From the NCBI GenBank assembly GCA_964353355.1, contig CAYGVT010000045.1, positions 1 through 51,370 on the forward strand: a stretch of 51,370 nucleotides of DNA, read 5' to 3'. This document shows, in pieces, positions 22,439-31,208 of the stretch (within the stretch, counting starts at the first letter, position 1; each line of letters begins with the position of its first letter). Source of the DNA: CAYGVT01 sp964353355 (GTDB lineage Archaea; Thermoplasmatota; DTKX01; GCA-020343715). A model generated the notes under the pieces. It had not been told where the DNA came from. It did no database searches and saw only the letters and a list, made by a program, of their open reading frames with translations. A program made the translations under genes and the position numbers.

Positions 22439-23512
22439 ATGATGGTGACGCCATCGGACTCGGCAGGAGCACCGGTCCAGGCACAGGTCGAGGAGGCTTT
22501 CGAGGAGGTCGACTCGACCGAGGGCGGGGGGGTCTTCGGCATCATCGACGAGACGGGCATCTACTCCCCGTTCCCGGTGCTGGACCACAACCTGACCGTC
22601 GACATGCGCATCGGCGAGCAGCAGGGGCGCCTCCAGTACACCATCGCCGTCGAGAACAACGGCTCCGACGAGATACCGCAGCTCAGCGTGCGGCCCGAGC
22701 TGCCCGAGGGCCTCGAGCTCCAGGACGCCGCGACCAAGCCGGTCGGGCCCATCGCTCCCGGCCAGCGCGGGACCGTCGTCTTCCTCGTCAAGGCGAGCTT
22801 CGACGCCCTCACCCAGGGCGTGGACGGCCAGACCATCTCGGGCCTCGACACGACGGTCCGCGCCGTGCTCAAGGTGCGCGACCGCCTGCCGAGCTACGAG
22901 GTCACGGTCACCAACCAGCGCAGGTGGAACCTGCGCTCGATCTCCGTCAAGCCCTCGTTGCCCTACGGCGTGGTCCCGATCGATCTCGAGCAGAGCATCC
23001 CGCTCGTCAAGCCCGGCGACGCCAAGACGGTCAAGTTCGCCCTCACGACCAAGGACGAGGTCGACAAGCGCCTGCGCCACGTGGAGCGGCTGGCCGTGCA
23101 GTCGCTCTACGGGCCCTCGCCGCCCCGCAGGAGGTTCAAGGGCTTCCCGAGGACCCACACCGAGGAGGAGCTCGCGGAGATGGTCCGCCGGCTCGAGGAG
23201 ATCGAGACCGCCATCATCACGCCCGAGAAGCTCCTCGAGGACATCCTCGAGATGGCCGGCCACGAGTACGGGCTCGAGGTCATGGAGGTCCACGAGCCCT
23301 TCGAGCACGGCGCGCTCGAGGAGGGCTTCGTGCTCATCGAGGTGCCCGAGGAGGCCATCCGGCCGATGGGCGAGGTGACCGACTACGCGGAGCCGTTCGA
23401 GGAGGACTTCCTCATCATCGACTTGGAGGAGTTCGCGTCCATCCGCCCGCTGGGCCTCGAGCCGACCATCACGGACGAGATCGACATCGAGCCCATGGAG
23501 CTCGACTTCTAG
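22439..23512 (+). CDS. cytoplasmic protein with two beta-sandwich (CARDB/DUF11-like) domains
   Basis: 357 residues; unrecognised family. Residues about 55-140 (YTIAVENNGSDEIPQLSV, then GPIAPGQRGTVVFLVKA) and 155-215 (YEVTVTNQRRWNLRSISVKP, then LVKPGDAKTVKFALTT) look like two Ig-like sandwiches of the kind usually found outside the cell. There is no signal peptide or membrane helix. A charged helical hairpin follows (TEEELAEMVRRLEEIETAI), and the C-terminal third is highly acidic. The start at the ATG pair 22439/22442 follows AAAGGGATGG; the longer open frame upstream overlaps the divergent promoter and has poor composition. It is followed after 55 bp by a UPF0201 gene on the same strand. Function unknown. 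Confidence 0.7.
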   Translation: MMVTPSDSAGAPVQAQVEEAFEEVDSTEGGGVFGIIDETGIYSPFPVLDHNLTVDMRIGEQQGRLQYTIAVENNGSDEIPQLSVRPELPEGLELQDAATKPVGPIAPGQRGTVVFLVKASFDALTQGVDGQTISGLDTTVRAVLKVRDRLPSYEVTVTNQRRWNLRSISVKPSLPYGVVPIDLEQSIPLVKPGDAKTVKFALTTKDEVDKRLRHVERLAVQSLYGPSPPRRRFKGFPRTHTEEELAEMVRRLEEIETAIITPEKLLEDILEMAGHEYGLEVMEVHEPFEHGALEEGFVLIEVPEEAIRPMGEVTDYAEPFEEDFLIIDLEEFASIRPLGLEPTITDEIDIEPMELDF

Positions 23513-23567
23513 CGCGCGCCCCCGCCTGAGCCCGATCGTCGTCCCCCCATCCCCCTGAAGGCCCACC

Positions 23568-24032
23568 ATGTCCGCCGACAAGCCATCCTGGAGCGGACCG
23601 GACGACCTGGACGACGAGCGTGAGGCAAAGGAGGCCCCCCCGTCGCTCGCGGCCCTGGTCGTCAAGGTGTGGACGCCTGTCTACCCCACGGAGGACCCGA
23701 GCGCGGTCCGCAGGGGGGTGGCCGCCGTCCTGCCGAGGGTCGTGCTCGAGCCCGGCGAGGGGGGGCTGCGGGGCACCGCGGCGGGGCCGGTCGCGCTCGC
23801 GCGGCTGCGCATTCGGCTGCGGGAGCAGCAGATACGCGACGCCGCCCGGGCCTACTTCCGCAGGTGCGCCAAGGCCGGCGGTCTGTGCTTCATGGTCAAC
23901 AAGCAGGCGGCCACGATGCGCTTGGTGACCTTCGCAACCGAAGGCTCCCCCCTGGGCGACATCGAGGTGTGCGTGGAGGGCGCGGAGCCCGAGCAGGTCA
24001 TCGATTGGATGTGCGAGCTGGGCGGAGGTTAG
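23568..24032 (+). CDS. UPF0201 (DUF54) RNA-binding-like protein
   Basis: 154 residues. After a disordered acidic start (about 1-28), residues 30-150 match the archaeal UPF0201/DUF54 family: VVKVWTPVYPTEDPSAVRRG, LREQQIRDAARAYFRRC, GLCFMVNKQAA and PLGDIEVCVEG. The family has a ribosomal-L5-like fold and is presumed to bind RNA. The ATG follows GAAGG at about six bases. It is downstream of the beta-sandwich gene, and the two may be co-transcribed. Family membership is good; function unproven. Confidence 0.82.
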   Translation: MSADKPSWSGPDDLDDEREAKEAPPSLAALVVKVWTPVYPTEDPSAVRRGVAAVLPRVVLEPGEGGLRGTAAGPVALARLRIRLREQQIRDAARAYFRRCAKAGGLCFMVNKQAATMRLVTFATEGSPLGDIEVCVEGAEPEQVIDWMCELGGG

Positions 24033-24054
24033 GCGCGGGAGTTGAGACTCCCGC

Positions 24055-24702
24055 TCACATGCCCTGCTGCTCGAACCTGCGCTCCAATGCCTCCACCAGC
24101 CTCACGATGCCCCCCGCGTTGTCGTCGGTGACCGGCCCGATGTAGATCGCGTGGTCCCCCACGGCGTCCTTTCGATATTCATCAGCGAGGATGACCGTCG
24201 CCCCCAGCTCCGGCAGCACGTACATGGTGTCATGCTTGTCGAGGACCCTCAACAGCCATTGAAGGGGCGATGGTCCAGCCACAACCGTGGTCTTATTGAA
24301 CGCGAGGCCGCACTCCTCGATGGACCTCCCGACCTCCTTCTCGACCAGGTAGGTCCACCCCAAGTGGAGCCGCCTCATCATGTGGTTGCGGGTGGCGCGG
24401 TGGAACAGCCATGCCACGTGGAATATCAGGATGAAGGCGATGAGGATGCCCAAGATGAACGTGGTGATGTAGAGGTGGAAGAAGGCGTCCTCGTCGAGAG
24501 ATGAGCCGTCCAAGAAGGGGTAGAGGGTCCAGACGGAGACCACGACGGCGATGAGAAGGTACATCCCATAGGTCCTCACCCTCTTCATCGGGCCCTGTGT
24601 GAACCTCCACGAGAGTTCCCTCAGCGTCCAGATGGCATCGGTCGTCGACCCGACGGGTCTTCCGACCTCGGTGCCCGTCCCGTCCGTCGGTGGAGGTTGC
24701 AT
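24055..24702 (-). CDS. 2-TM paralogue 1 of a tandem family
   Basis: About 215 residues: a polar start, an ELSWRF helix, two membrane segments (about 48-68 and 80-101), then a cytoplasmic domain. The domain contains HRATRNHMMRRLHLGW, LAFNKTTVVAGPSPLQWLL, VLPELGATVILADEYR and IYIGPVTDDNAGGIVRLV. The last three motifs recur in the next gene and partly in the third, showing common descent. The ATG at 24702 is preferred: GAGGGG precedes it and a TATA-like GGTTTAATGG lies about 36 bp upstream. A longer start at 24735 would lie over the TATA box. No family recognised; a membrane-tethered sensor or effector domain is a guess. Confidence 0.65.
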   Translation of the reverse strand: MQPPPTDGTGTEVGRPVGSTTDAIWTLRELSWRFTQGPMKRVRTYGMYLLIAVVVSVWTLYPFLDGSSLDEDAFFHLYITTFILGILIAFILIFHVAWLFHRATRNHMMRRLHLGWTYLVEKEVGRSIEECGLAFNKTTVVAGPSPLQWLLRVLDKHDTMYVLPELGATVILADEYRKDAVGDHAIYIGPVTDDNAGGIVRLVEALERRFEQQGM

Positions 24703-24737
24703 GGACCCCTCACGAGTCAATCCGCTCCTGACCATTA

Positions 24738-24762
24738 AACCGTTTCGCAGCCCGAGCCATGG
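24738..24762. repeat. duplicated promoter spacer, copy 1
   Basis: AACCGTTTCGCAGCCCGAGC and the next five bases recur upstream of paralogue 2 (25482-25506) with only a few changes. Each copy overlaps the TATA region of a 2-TM paralogue, so the whole gene-plus-promoter unit was duplicated, or both are bound by one regulator. Confidence 0.75.
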
Positions 24763-24774
24763 ACGGGGAGGACG

Positions 24775-25449
24775 TCAGGCGCTCTTACCGCGCAGGGCTC
24801 TGTTGAGCTCCTTCGCCAGCCTCACCATGCGCGCGCAGTTCGAGTCGGTGATTGGCCCCAGATAGACCATGTAACCCATGTCGTGCTCATCGATGTACTC
24901 GTTGAGGATCACCGAGGCCCCGAGCTCCGGCAGCTCGTACTCGGTGGCGTGCTGGTTCAACGCCTTCATCAGCCAAGAGATGGCGGAAGGCTTGGCCACC
25001 ACTGTCGTTTTCGTGCACGCGAGGCCCACCACCTCGATGGACTGCGCGAGCGCCTCCTCGACCTTCTCCCTGGACAAGGAGGACATCGTCCCGGTGAACC
25101 TTCTCATCACGTGGTCTCGCGTGGCACGATAGTAGGACCAGTTCACGTATAGGATGAGGCCTGAGGAGGCAGACACGGTAATTGCGGTCAGGATGAGGTT
25201 CAGAACGTAGGGGAAGTCCCCTCTGTGCGCGTTGGACAGGTCCGTCCACAGGACCAACGACAAGGTGATGAGGAACAGCATCACGAGGACAAGCATTTTC
25301 TTGAAGTACCTCATCCTCCAGTAAGCGTAGGAGGAGAAGGCCCACGAGAGCTCGCCCAACGTGCGCAGAGCCTCGTCCTTTGACATGGCGGGCCCATGGG
25401 CCGTCGCACCCGCCCCATCGACCGATGGCTGTGGCATCAGGCTCGACAT
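24775..25449 (-). CDS. 2-TM paralogue 2 of a tandem family
   Basis: About 224 residues. It has the same plan as its neighbour at 24055: an ELSWAF helix, two membrane segments (about 53-72 and 82-105), YRATRDHVMRRF, LACTKTTVVAKPSAISWLM, YELPELGASVILNEYI and VYLGPITDSNCARMVRLAKEL. It is clearly a recent paralogue of gene 1, sharing the loop after the second membrane helix and the whole C-terminal domain. The ATG at 25449 is taken because the TATA-like region (near 25480) is about 30 bp upstream; a TTG five codons earlier and an ATG four codons later are possible. Function unknown. Confidence 0.65.
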   Translation of the reverse strand: MSSLMPQPSVDGAGATAHGPAMSKDEALRTLGELSWAFSSYAYWRMRYFKKMLVLVMLFLITLSLVLWTDLSNAHRGDFPYVLNLILTAITVSASSGLILYVNWSYYRATRDHVMRRFTGTMSSLSREKVEEALAQSIEVVGLACTKTTVVAKPSAISWLMKALNQHATEYELPELGASVILNEYIDEHDMGYMVYLGPITDSNCARMVRLAKELNRALRGKSA

Positions 25450-25481
25450 CCCCTCAACCGCCAATCCACATCGCGCCTATG

Positions 25482-25506
25482 AACCGTTTCGCAGCCTGGG
25501 CCACGG
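25482..25506. repeat. duplicated promoter spacer, copy 2
   Basis: Second copy of the AACCGTTTCGCAGCC-containing spacer at 24738-24762, located between paralogues 2 and 3 of the 2-TM family. Confidence 0.75.
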
Positions 25507-25518
25507 GTCGGCCCACCA

Positions 25519-26154
25519 TCACACCGGTCTGCCGCGCAGTTGCGTGTCGAGCACCTCCGCCAGCCTGACGGCACCGCCCACGTTGTCCGCCGTCACCGGG
25601 CCCAGGAGCATCGTCGTCGCCGTGACCTCGTCACGTGTGTCGGCATGCGAGCCCACCAGGAGCTCGGCGCTGAGCTCCGGCAGCCTGTAGACATGGTATG
25701 CACCGGTGACCATGTGCACGGACAGCGTGTCCCCCTCCGAGGGGCCGACCCACTTGTGCTGGAACCCCACGGCCGTCATCGCGACCTCGGCCTCCATGCG
25801 CAGCTCGCTGCCGCGTGGCGCGGTCACCCTCCTCGTCAGCATGCCCTGCGTCCGTCGCGCGAGCACCCAGGTCCGGTAGTAGACCACGAAGAGGGTGAGG
25901 GAGATGACCATCAGGAGCGGGACGCAGAGGACGGGGGATAGGTCCAGCATGTCGTCGAAGACCATGTAGACCATCAGCAGCGCGACTGGCAGGACGATGA
26001 GAACCATGCCCAGCCTCCCGTACGCCTCGTCGTAGTGCCTGCTCCTCACCCAGCCGAGCTGCCTCAGCCGCTCCAGCCCGACCCCCAGCGAGGCCACGGG
26101 CCCATGGGCGGGCCGCTCCGGCGCGGCCCCTCCGCCAGGATACAACCTGTCCAC
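25519..26154 (-). CDS. 2-TM paralogue 3 (divergent) of a tandem family
   Basis: About 211 residues with the same order: a polar start, a LERLRQLGW helix, two membrane segments (about 43-62 and 66-87), a basic RRTQGMLTRRV loop, and a C-terminal domain ending YRLPELSAELLVGSHAD and TMLLGPVTADNVGGAVRLAEVL. The shared LPEL and LGPVTxDN motifs align with paralogues 1 and 2, but overall identity is lower, so it is an older duplicate. The start is uncertain: GTG at 26154 lies just below the expected transcription start from a TATA-like TTTGATAA near 26184, and a GTG at 26169 is the alternative. Function unknown. Confidence 0.6.
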   Translation of the reverse strand: MDRLYPGGGAAPERPAHGPVASLGVGLERLRQLGWVRSRHYDEAYGRLGMVLIVLPVALLMVYMVFDDMLDLSPVLCVPLLMVISLTLFVVYYRTWVLARRTQGMLTRRVTAPRGSELRMEAEVAMTAVGFQHKWVGPSEGDTLSVHMVTGAYHVYRLPELSAELLVGSHADTRDEVTATTMLLGPVTADNVGGAVRLAEVLDTQLRGRPV

Positions 26155-26306
26155 GGTCGTGATGGACACCGCTGGACGGTTATCAAACTTGCCATCGCGA
26201 CGGCGGTTGCCAGCCGAACGGCGACAGCGCTCCCGAGCCCCGAGGGGACTGGCCGGCGTGCGCAAACCTTTTTACGCGCCCCCGCCCTTCGGCGCGCTGG
26301 GATACC

Positions 26307-28166
26307 ATGCGTCTGCTCTTCATCCACTCCGACCACCTCACCTACGAGGCAAAGAAGGCCATCCCCAACTTCGCCGAGGACATCCCCGGGGAGCACAAGG
26401 CCCACTTCGACGAGTGCCTCGTCGTGTTCGTCACCGTCGAGCAGGAGGACGAGGGCCACGCCGAGGGCTTCGTCAAGAAGGTCGCGGACGAGATATCGGA
26501 CGTCCTGGGCCAGGTCAACGCCCCCCGCGTCGTCGTCTACCCCTGGGCCCACCTCTCGTCGTCGCTCGCCGGCAGGTCCGAGTCCGTGCGCCTCCTCTCG
26601 GCAATCCACCTGGAGCTCCTGGCGCGCGGCGTCATCGCCGACCGCGCGCCCTTCGGCTGGTACAAGTCCTTCGACATCGCCTGCAAGGGCCACCCCCTGG
26701 CCGAGCTCGCCCGCCACGTCGGTTTCCAGCCCACCGGCGAGGAGGGCGTGTCCAAGGCGGTGTACGCGGAGGAGAAGGTCCGCTCGACCTTCCACGTGCT
26801 CACCCCCTCGGGCGAGATGTTCGCCGTCGACGGGTTCGACTGGAAGGGCCACGAGAACCTGCGCGCCTTCATCCAGTACGAGACCCACAAGGACCGCACC
26901 TCGGGGGAGCAGCCCCCGCACATCGCCCTCATGCAGCGCCACGAGCTGGTCGACTACGAGCCCGGCTCCGACCAGGGCAACCTCAGGTGGTACCCCAAGG
27001 GCAAGACGATGAAGGTGCTCATCGAGCACCTCATCCGCGACCTGTGCCACCGCGCGGGCGCGATGGAGGTCGAGACGCCGCAGATGTACGACTACGAGCA
27101 CCCGTCGCTGCGCAAGTACATGGAGCGGTTCCCCGCCCGCCAGTACATCGTCATCTCGGACAAGAAGCGGTTCTTCCTGAGGTTCGCCGCCTGCTTCGGC
27201 CAGTTCCTCATCGCCCACGACATGAACATCTCCTACCGCCACCTGCCGCTGCGACTGTTCGAGATCACCCGGCAGAGCTTCCGCCGCGAGAAGTCGGGCG
27301 AGGTCATGGGATTGCGCCGGCTGCGAGGGTTCACGATGCCGGACCTGCACACGCTGTGCGCGGACATCCCGCAGTCCAAGGAGGAGTTCTTCCGCCAGTT
27401 CGAGCTCAGCATGGAGTGGATGCGCTCGCTCGACGTGCCCTACGAGGCCGCCTTCCGCTCCCAGGAGCAGTTCTTCGCCGAGAACCGCGAGTGGTACGAG
27501 CGCATGGTCAAGGCGCTCGGCCGCCCGGTGCTGTTCGAGCTGTTCGACGAGCGCTACGCCTACTTCATCACCAAGTTCGAGTTCAACTTCGTGGACACGC
27601 AGGGCAAGGCGGGCGCCATCTCGACCGTGCAGATAGACGTCGAGAACGCCGAGACCTACGACCTGACCTACACGGCCGCGGACGGCTCCAAGCAGCGCCC
27701 GGTCATCCTGCACACCTCCATCTCGGGCGCGGCCGAGCGGTGCGTCTACTCGATACTCGAGCACCAGGCGGCCCGCATGGCCAAGGGGGAGAAGGCCGAG
27801 TTCCCGCTGTGGCTCGCGCCCACGCAAGTGCGGTTCATCCCGGTGGGGGACGAGCACGCCCTTAAGTGCCTGGAGCTCGCCGCCCACCTGGACGGCGTCG
27901 CGCGCGCGGACGTGGACGACCGCAACGAGAAGGTCGGCAAGAAGATACGCGGCGCCGAGACGGAGTGGGTGCCGTTCACGGTCGTCTACGGGGAGAAGGA
28001 GGCAGCCGCGGGCGGGCTCCTCCCCGTGCGGCTGCGCTCGGGCGAGACCAAGCAGATGACGGTCGAGGAGCTCCGGCTCTTCCTCGAGGGCGAGCTCGAG
28101 GGATACCCGTACGAGCCCACGGCCCTGCCAGTGAGGATGTCGATGCGCCCCGTGTTCAAGGGCTGA
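26307..28166 (+). CDS. thrS: threonyl-tRNA synthetase, archaeal type with DTD-like editing domain
   Basis: 619 residues. The N-terminal ~140 residues are the archaeal editing domain related to D-aminoacyl-tRNA deacylase (MRLLFIHSDHLTYEAKKAIP at the start). The class II catalytic core follows (about 200-500), with RFPARQYIVISDKKRFFLRF (replacing the canonical motif region), SYRHLPLRLFEITRQSFRRE (motif 2), GLRRLRGFTMPD and, near 495, LHTSISGAAERCVYSILEH (motif 3). The anticodon-binding domain is C-terminal (about 510-619). A TATA-like CTTTTTACG lies about 35 bp before the ATG. It charges tRNA-Thr and hydrolyses Ser-tRNA-Thr. Assignment secure; a single gene. Confidence 0.95.
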   Translation: MRLLFIHSDHLTYEAKKAIPNFAEDIPGEHKAHFDECLVVFVTVEQEDEGHAEGFVKKVADEISDVLGQVNAPRVVVYPWAHLSSSLAGRSESVRLLSAIHLELLARGVIADRAPFGWYKSFDIACKGHPLAELARHVGFQPTGEEGVSKAVYAEEKVRSTFHVLTPSGEMFAVDGFDWKGHENLRAFIQYETHKDRTSGEQPPHIALMQRHELVDYEPGSDQGNLRWYPKGKTMKVLIEHLIRDLCHRAGAMEVETPQMYDYEHPSLRKYMERFPARQYIVISDKKRFFLRFAACFGQFLIAHDMNISYRHLPLRLFEITRQSFRREKSGEVMGLRRLRGFTMPDLHTLCADIPQSKEEFFRQFELSMEWMRSLDVPYEAAFRSQEQFFAENREWYERMVKALGRPVLFELFDERYAYFITKFEFNFVDTQGKAGAISTVQIDVENAETYDLTYTAADGSKQRPVILHTSISGAAERCVYSILEHQAARMAKGEKAEFPLWLAPTQVRFIPVGDEHALKCLELAAHLDGVARADVDDRNEKVGKKIRGAETEWVPFTVVYGEKEAAAGGLLPVRLRSGETKQMTVEELRLFLEGELEGYPYEPTALPVRMSMRPVFKG

Positions 28167-28172
28167 GCCGTC

Positions 28173-28640
28173 TCACTCCAGGTCCCCGGCGGGATGCCCG
28201 TCCGGGTCTATCTCGCCTTCGAGGATGCGGGTGGACGAGATGGGGCGGCCATCGTCCGCTAGCACGTGCAGGATGCGCACGACGCGCAGCCGGGCGAGCC
28301 CGTTGCTCTCGCGCGCCTCGTTGACCTTGAGCCCGTTGGCGTGGGAGTCGATGGACACGATTATGGAATCCAGGTCTGGCCTGGTCGCGGCCGGGCCGAG
28401 CTCGTCCGAGAGAGGCACGACCTCGTACCGGCGGTCCCTGAACTCGGAATCGAGGAACGCGCGCAGGTCGCGCTCGCGCTGCTTGTAGGGGCGCACGCGG
28501 CGGCGGCGGGTGCTGTTCGCGTACGCGTCCGTCGTGAGGCCGACGAGGACCTCGTCGCCCTCCTTGAAGGCCTGCGCCAGCAGCGTCCGGTGCCCCCTGT
28601 GGAGCACCTCGAACGTCCCACCCACGGCGGAGATGCGCAC
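28173..28640 (-). CDS. coaD: phosphopantetheine adenylyltransferase, archaeal type
   Basis: 155 residues. AVGGTFEVLHRGHRTLL carries the HxGH nucleotide motif; GLTTDAYA and RVRPYKQRERDLRAFL are typical of archaeal PPAT; the C-terminal DGRPISSTRILEGEIDPDG carries the ISSTRIR-like ATP loop. It makes dephospho-CoA from phosphopantetheine and ATP. The GTG at 28640 fits the homologous N-terminus (VRISAVGGTF); no ATG is available nearby. It follows the zinc-ribbon membrane gene by 11 bp and converges on thrS with a 6-bp gap. The assignment is strong. Confidence 0.92.
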   Translation of the reverse strand: MRISAVGGTFEVLHRGHRTLLAQAFKEGDEVLVGLTTDAYANSTRRRRVRPYKQRERDLRAFLDSEFRDRRYEVVPLSDELGPAATRPDLDSIIVSIDSHANGLKVNEARESNGLARLRVVRILHVLADDGRPISSTRILEGEIDPDGHPAGDLE

Positions 28641-28651
28641 GGGATGGCCCC

Positions 28652-28870
28652 CTAGACCCCACCCGAGAGGGTCAGCATGAGCACGAAGAGGAGCACGCCG
28701 ATGCTGAGGTAGAAGAGCCACATCGTCTGCTTGCGGCTGCGCTGCTGCGCGTCCCACTTGGCCTTGCACGCGTCCGAGCACGTGATGTCGTCGGGCTGGA
28801 TGGCCTTACCGCACATCTTGCAGTGCTTGTGCTGCACGAGCCTCTCGACCAAGGGCGCCACCTCGAGCAC
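28652..28870 (-). CDS. DUF2116-type zinc-ribbon membrane protein
   Basis: 72 residues: a zinc ribbon with four Cys (HCKMCGKAIQPDDITCSDAC), a basic linker (AQQRSRKQ) and one C-terminal membrane helix. This matches DUF2116, a small archaeal tail-anchored zinc-ribbon family. The start is probably GTG at 28870 or 28861; the latter is about 26-28 bp from an AT-rich element (GAAATAC). It is directly upstream of coaD on the same strand and divergent from dph6, an arrangement that suggests a housekeeping cluster. Function unknown. Confidence 0.75.
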   Translation of the reverse strand: MLEVAPLVERLVQHKHCKMCGKAIQPDDITCSDACKAKWDAQQRSRKQTMWLFYLSIGVLLFVLMLTLSGGV

Positions 28871-28949
28871 CCATCGCAGGGGCCGTATTTCCTACTTTCG
28901 GCCCTCCCTCCGCTCCCCTTTAATACGCGCGTCGCCCTCCGCGAGGACG

Positions 28950-29630
28950 ATGCGCCTGGGCGTGCTGTACTCCGGCGGCAAGGACTCGTGCCTGGCACTG
29001 CACATGGCCTCCGAGCGCGACACAGTCGCGGGCCTCGTCACCATGAGGAGCCGCAACCCCGAGAGCTACATGTTCCACACGCCCGACGTCCACCTCGCGC
29101 GCCTCCACGCGGAATCGATGGGCCTGCCCATCATCGAGCGCGAGACGGCCGGGGTCAAGGAGGAGGAGCTCTCCGACCTGGATGCGGCCGTCGCGCAGGC
29201 GCGGCGCGACTGGGGCATCGGGGGCGTGGTCACGGGCGCGGTCGCTTCCCGCTACCAGGCCGACCGCGTGCGGCGCATCTGCGACGGCCTGGGCCTGGCG
29301 TCGGTGAACCCCCTCTGGGGCGTCGACCAGCTGTGGCTGCTCGGGGAGCTTCTGCGTCTGCGGTTCGAGGTCATGGTGGTGGGCGTGTTCGCGCCCCCGC
29401 TCGACGGCTCCTGGCTCGGACGCGTGCTGGACCGGGCGATGGTGGGCGAGCTTGCGCACCTCCAGCGCTCGCACGGCATCAACCCCGCCGGAGAGGGCGG
29501 CGAGCTCGAGACGACCGTGCTCTGGGCCCCCCGGTTCTCGCGACGCGTCGAGGTCGTGAGGGCCGCCAAGCGTGAGGGCCCGACCTCGGCCGTGCTCGCC
29601 ATCGAGGAGGCCCGGCTCTCGGATGCGTGA
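28950..29630 (+). CDS. dph6: diphthine-ammonia ligase (Dph6 family)
   Basis: 226 residues of the N-type PP-loop ATPase fold. LYSGGKDSCLALHMA is the ATP loop; TPDVHLARLHAESMGLP and VVTGAVASRYQADRV are family hallmarks; WGVDQLWLLGELLR follows, and GEGGELETTVLWAP near the end is diagnostic for COG2102. It carries out the last step of diphthamide formation on elongation factor 2. The ATG at 28950 lies about 27 bp below a TATA (TTTAATAC) and also has GAGG upstream. Divergent from the DUF2116-coaD pair. Assignment secure. Confidence 0.92.
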   Translation: MRLGVLYSGGKDSCLALHMASERDTVAGLVTMRSRNPESYMFHTPDVHLARLHAESMGLPIIERETAGVKEEELSDLDAAVAQARRDWGIGGVVTGAVASRYQADRVRRICDGLGLASVNPLWGVDQLWLLGELLRLRFEVMVVGVFAPPLDGSWLGRVLDRAMVGELAHLQRSHGINPAGEGGELETTVLWAPRFSRRVEVVRAAKREGPTSAVLAIEEARLSDA

Positions 29631-29888
29631 GGCCCTCGCGTCCCGACAGCCCCTCCTGCCCCCGTCCCGCGATGGCAAGCATTAAACCACCCCACTCCGA
29701 TTCGACCGACCGCTGCGGGAGCGCCGGAGACGCCCCGCGGGCGCCCGGGGGCATTCTGGGCGCCCTGTCGGGGACGCAGGCCTTCGGAGCGCCGGTCGGG
29801 GATGGGACCCCCCCGGCGGCCCATCGTGGAAGCGCCCCCCCCACGTCGCGCGAAGGCGACCCCCGCCGCCATAGAGGGAGGTAGTCCA

Positions 29889-30947
29889 GTGGCGAAGCGG
29901 AAGGGGAAGCGGCGCATCGTGAAGTCGAGCCTGCCGACGCGCAAGGAGGGCGTCTCCAAGGGGCCCATCAAGATAACCATCTACGACTACAACGAGGAGA
30001 TGTTCGAGGAGCGCGAGATAAAGGCCGCCAAGGAGTGCCTCGAGTACAAGGGCAGGCCCACCATCACCTGGGTCAACGTCGACGGGGTCGAGGACCACGA
30101 GGCCGTCGAGGCCATCTGCAAGTGCTTCGGCATCCACCCGCTGACGGTCGAGGACGTCCTGCACATCGGGCAGCGCCCCAAGGTGGACGACTACGGCCAG
30201 TACCTGTACATCGTCGTCAAGATGATCTACCAGTTCGGCGAGTCCAAGGAGATAGTGGCCGAGCAGGTGTCCATCATCCTGGGCATGACCTGGGTCCTCT
30301 CGTTCCAGGAGCGCATCGGCGGGGACGTGTTCGACCCGGTCCGCGACCGCCTGCGCAAGGGCAAGGGTCTGACGCGCAAGAAGAAGGCCGACTTCCTCGT
30401 GTACGCCCTCATCGACGCAATCGTCGACAACTACTTCCTCATCCTCGAGGACTTCGGCAACAAGCTCGAGAACCTCGACGAGGAGCTCGTGACGAACCCC
30501 ACCGAGGAGACCATGCACACCATCCACAACCTGATGCGCGACCTCATCTTCCTGCAAAAGACCCTGTGGCCGCTGCGCAGCGTGGTGGAGCACATGGGCA
30601 AGGGCACGGCCCGGTTCGACCAGGAGACGTCGCTCTACATCAAGGACCTGACGGACCACACCGTGCAGGTGCTCGACACCATAGACACGTTCATGGCGCT
30701 GCTCTCGAGCATGATGGACACGTACGTCTCGAGCCTCTCGCACAAGATGACGGACGTGCTCAAGGTGCTCACCATCATCACGACCATCTTCACGCCGGCG
30801 ACCTTCATCGCGTCCGTCTACGGCATGAACTTCCAGGTGAACATGCCGGAGATACACCACCCGGCGGGGTACGCGCTGTCGTGGGTGGCGATGGGCGGCA
30901 GCATCCTGATGATGCTCTACTTCTTCAAGAGGAAGAAGTGGTGGTAG
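29889..30947 (+). CDS. corA: CorA-family magnesium/cobalt transporter
   Basis: 352 residues. An N-terminal cytoplasmic alpha/beta domain (about 20-130) is followed by a long stalk helix and two C-terminal membrane helices; the first ends in the signature YGMNFQVNMPE. The second membrane helix ends with a basic KRKKWW tail. CorA forms pentameric Mg2+ channels. The GTG at 29889 follows a near-perfect GGGAGGT at eight bases and is preferred over an upstream open frame of poor composition. It stands alone between dph6 and a small unknown gene. Confidence 0.92.
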   Translation: MAKRKGKRRIVKSSLPTRKEGVSKGPIKITIYDYNEEMFEEREIKAAKECLEYKGRPTITWVNVDGVEDHEAVEAICKCFGIHPLTVEDVLHIGQRPKVDDYGQYLYIVVKMIYQFGESKEIVAEQVSIILGMTWVLSFQERIGGDVFDPVRDRLRKGKGLTRKKKADFLVYALIDAIVDNYFLILEDFGNKLENLDEELVTNPTEETMHTIHNLMRDLIFLQKTLWPLRSVVEHMGKGTARFDQETSLYIKDLTDHTVQVLDTIDTFMALLSSMMDTYVSSLSHKMTDVLKVLTIITTIFTPATFIASVYGMNFQVNMPEIHHPAGYALSWVAMGGSILMMLYFFKRKKWW

Positions 30948-31208
30948 GCCCGCACGGAGGCGATGCTCCCCTCCCGGTGGGAGCGCCAGCCCTGACATCC
31001 AGCCAAGGGTTCGAGCGAGAACGACCCTTCGTCGGCGGGAGCGGCGATGTGCGACCCGATGGTGGTCAGGCGGCATCTATTAATGAAGGCATGGGATTTC
31101 CAGCTCGCGTCGTTGCGGGTCTCCTCGACGGTCGTCGCACGCCCCGGGCCATCCAACGGCGGGCGGCAGAGCGGCATCACGTCGAAGGGGACCGGTGGAG
31201 GCTTCCGA

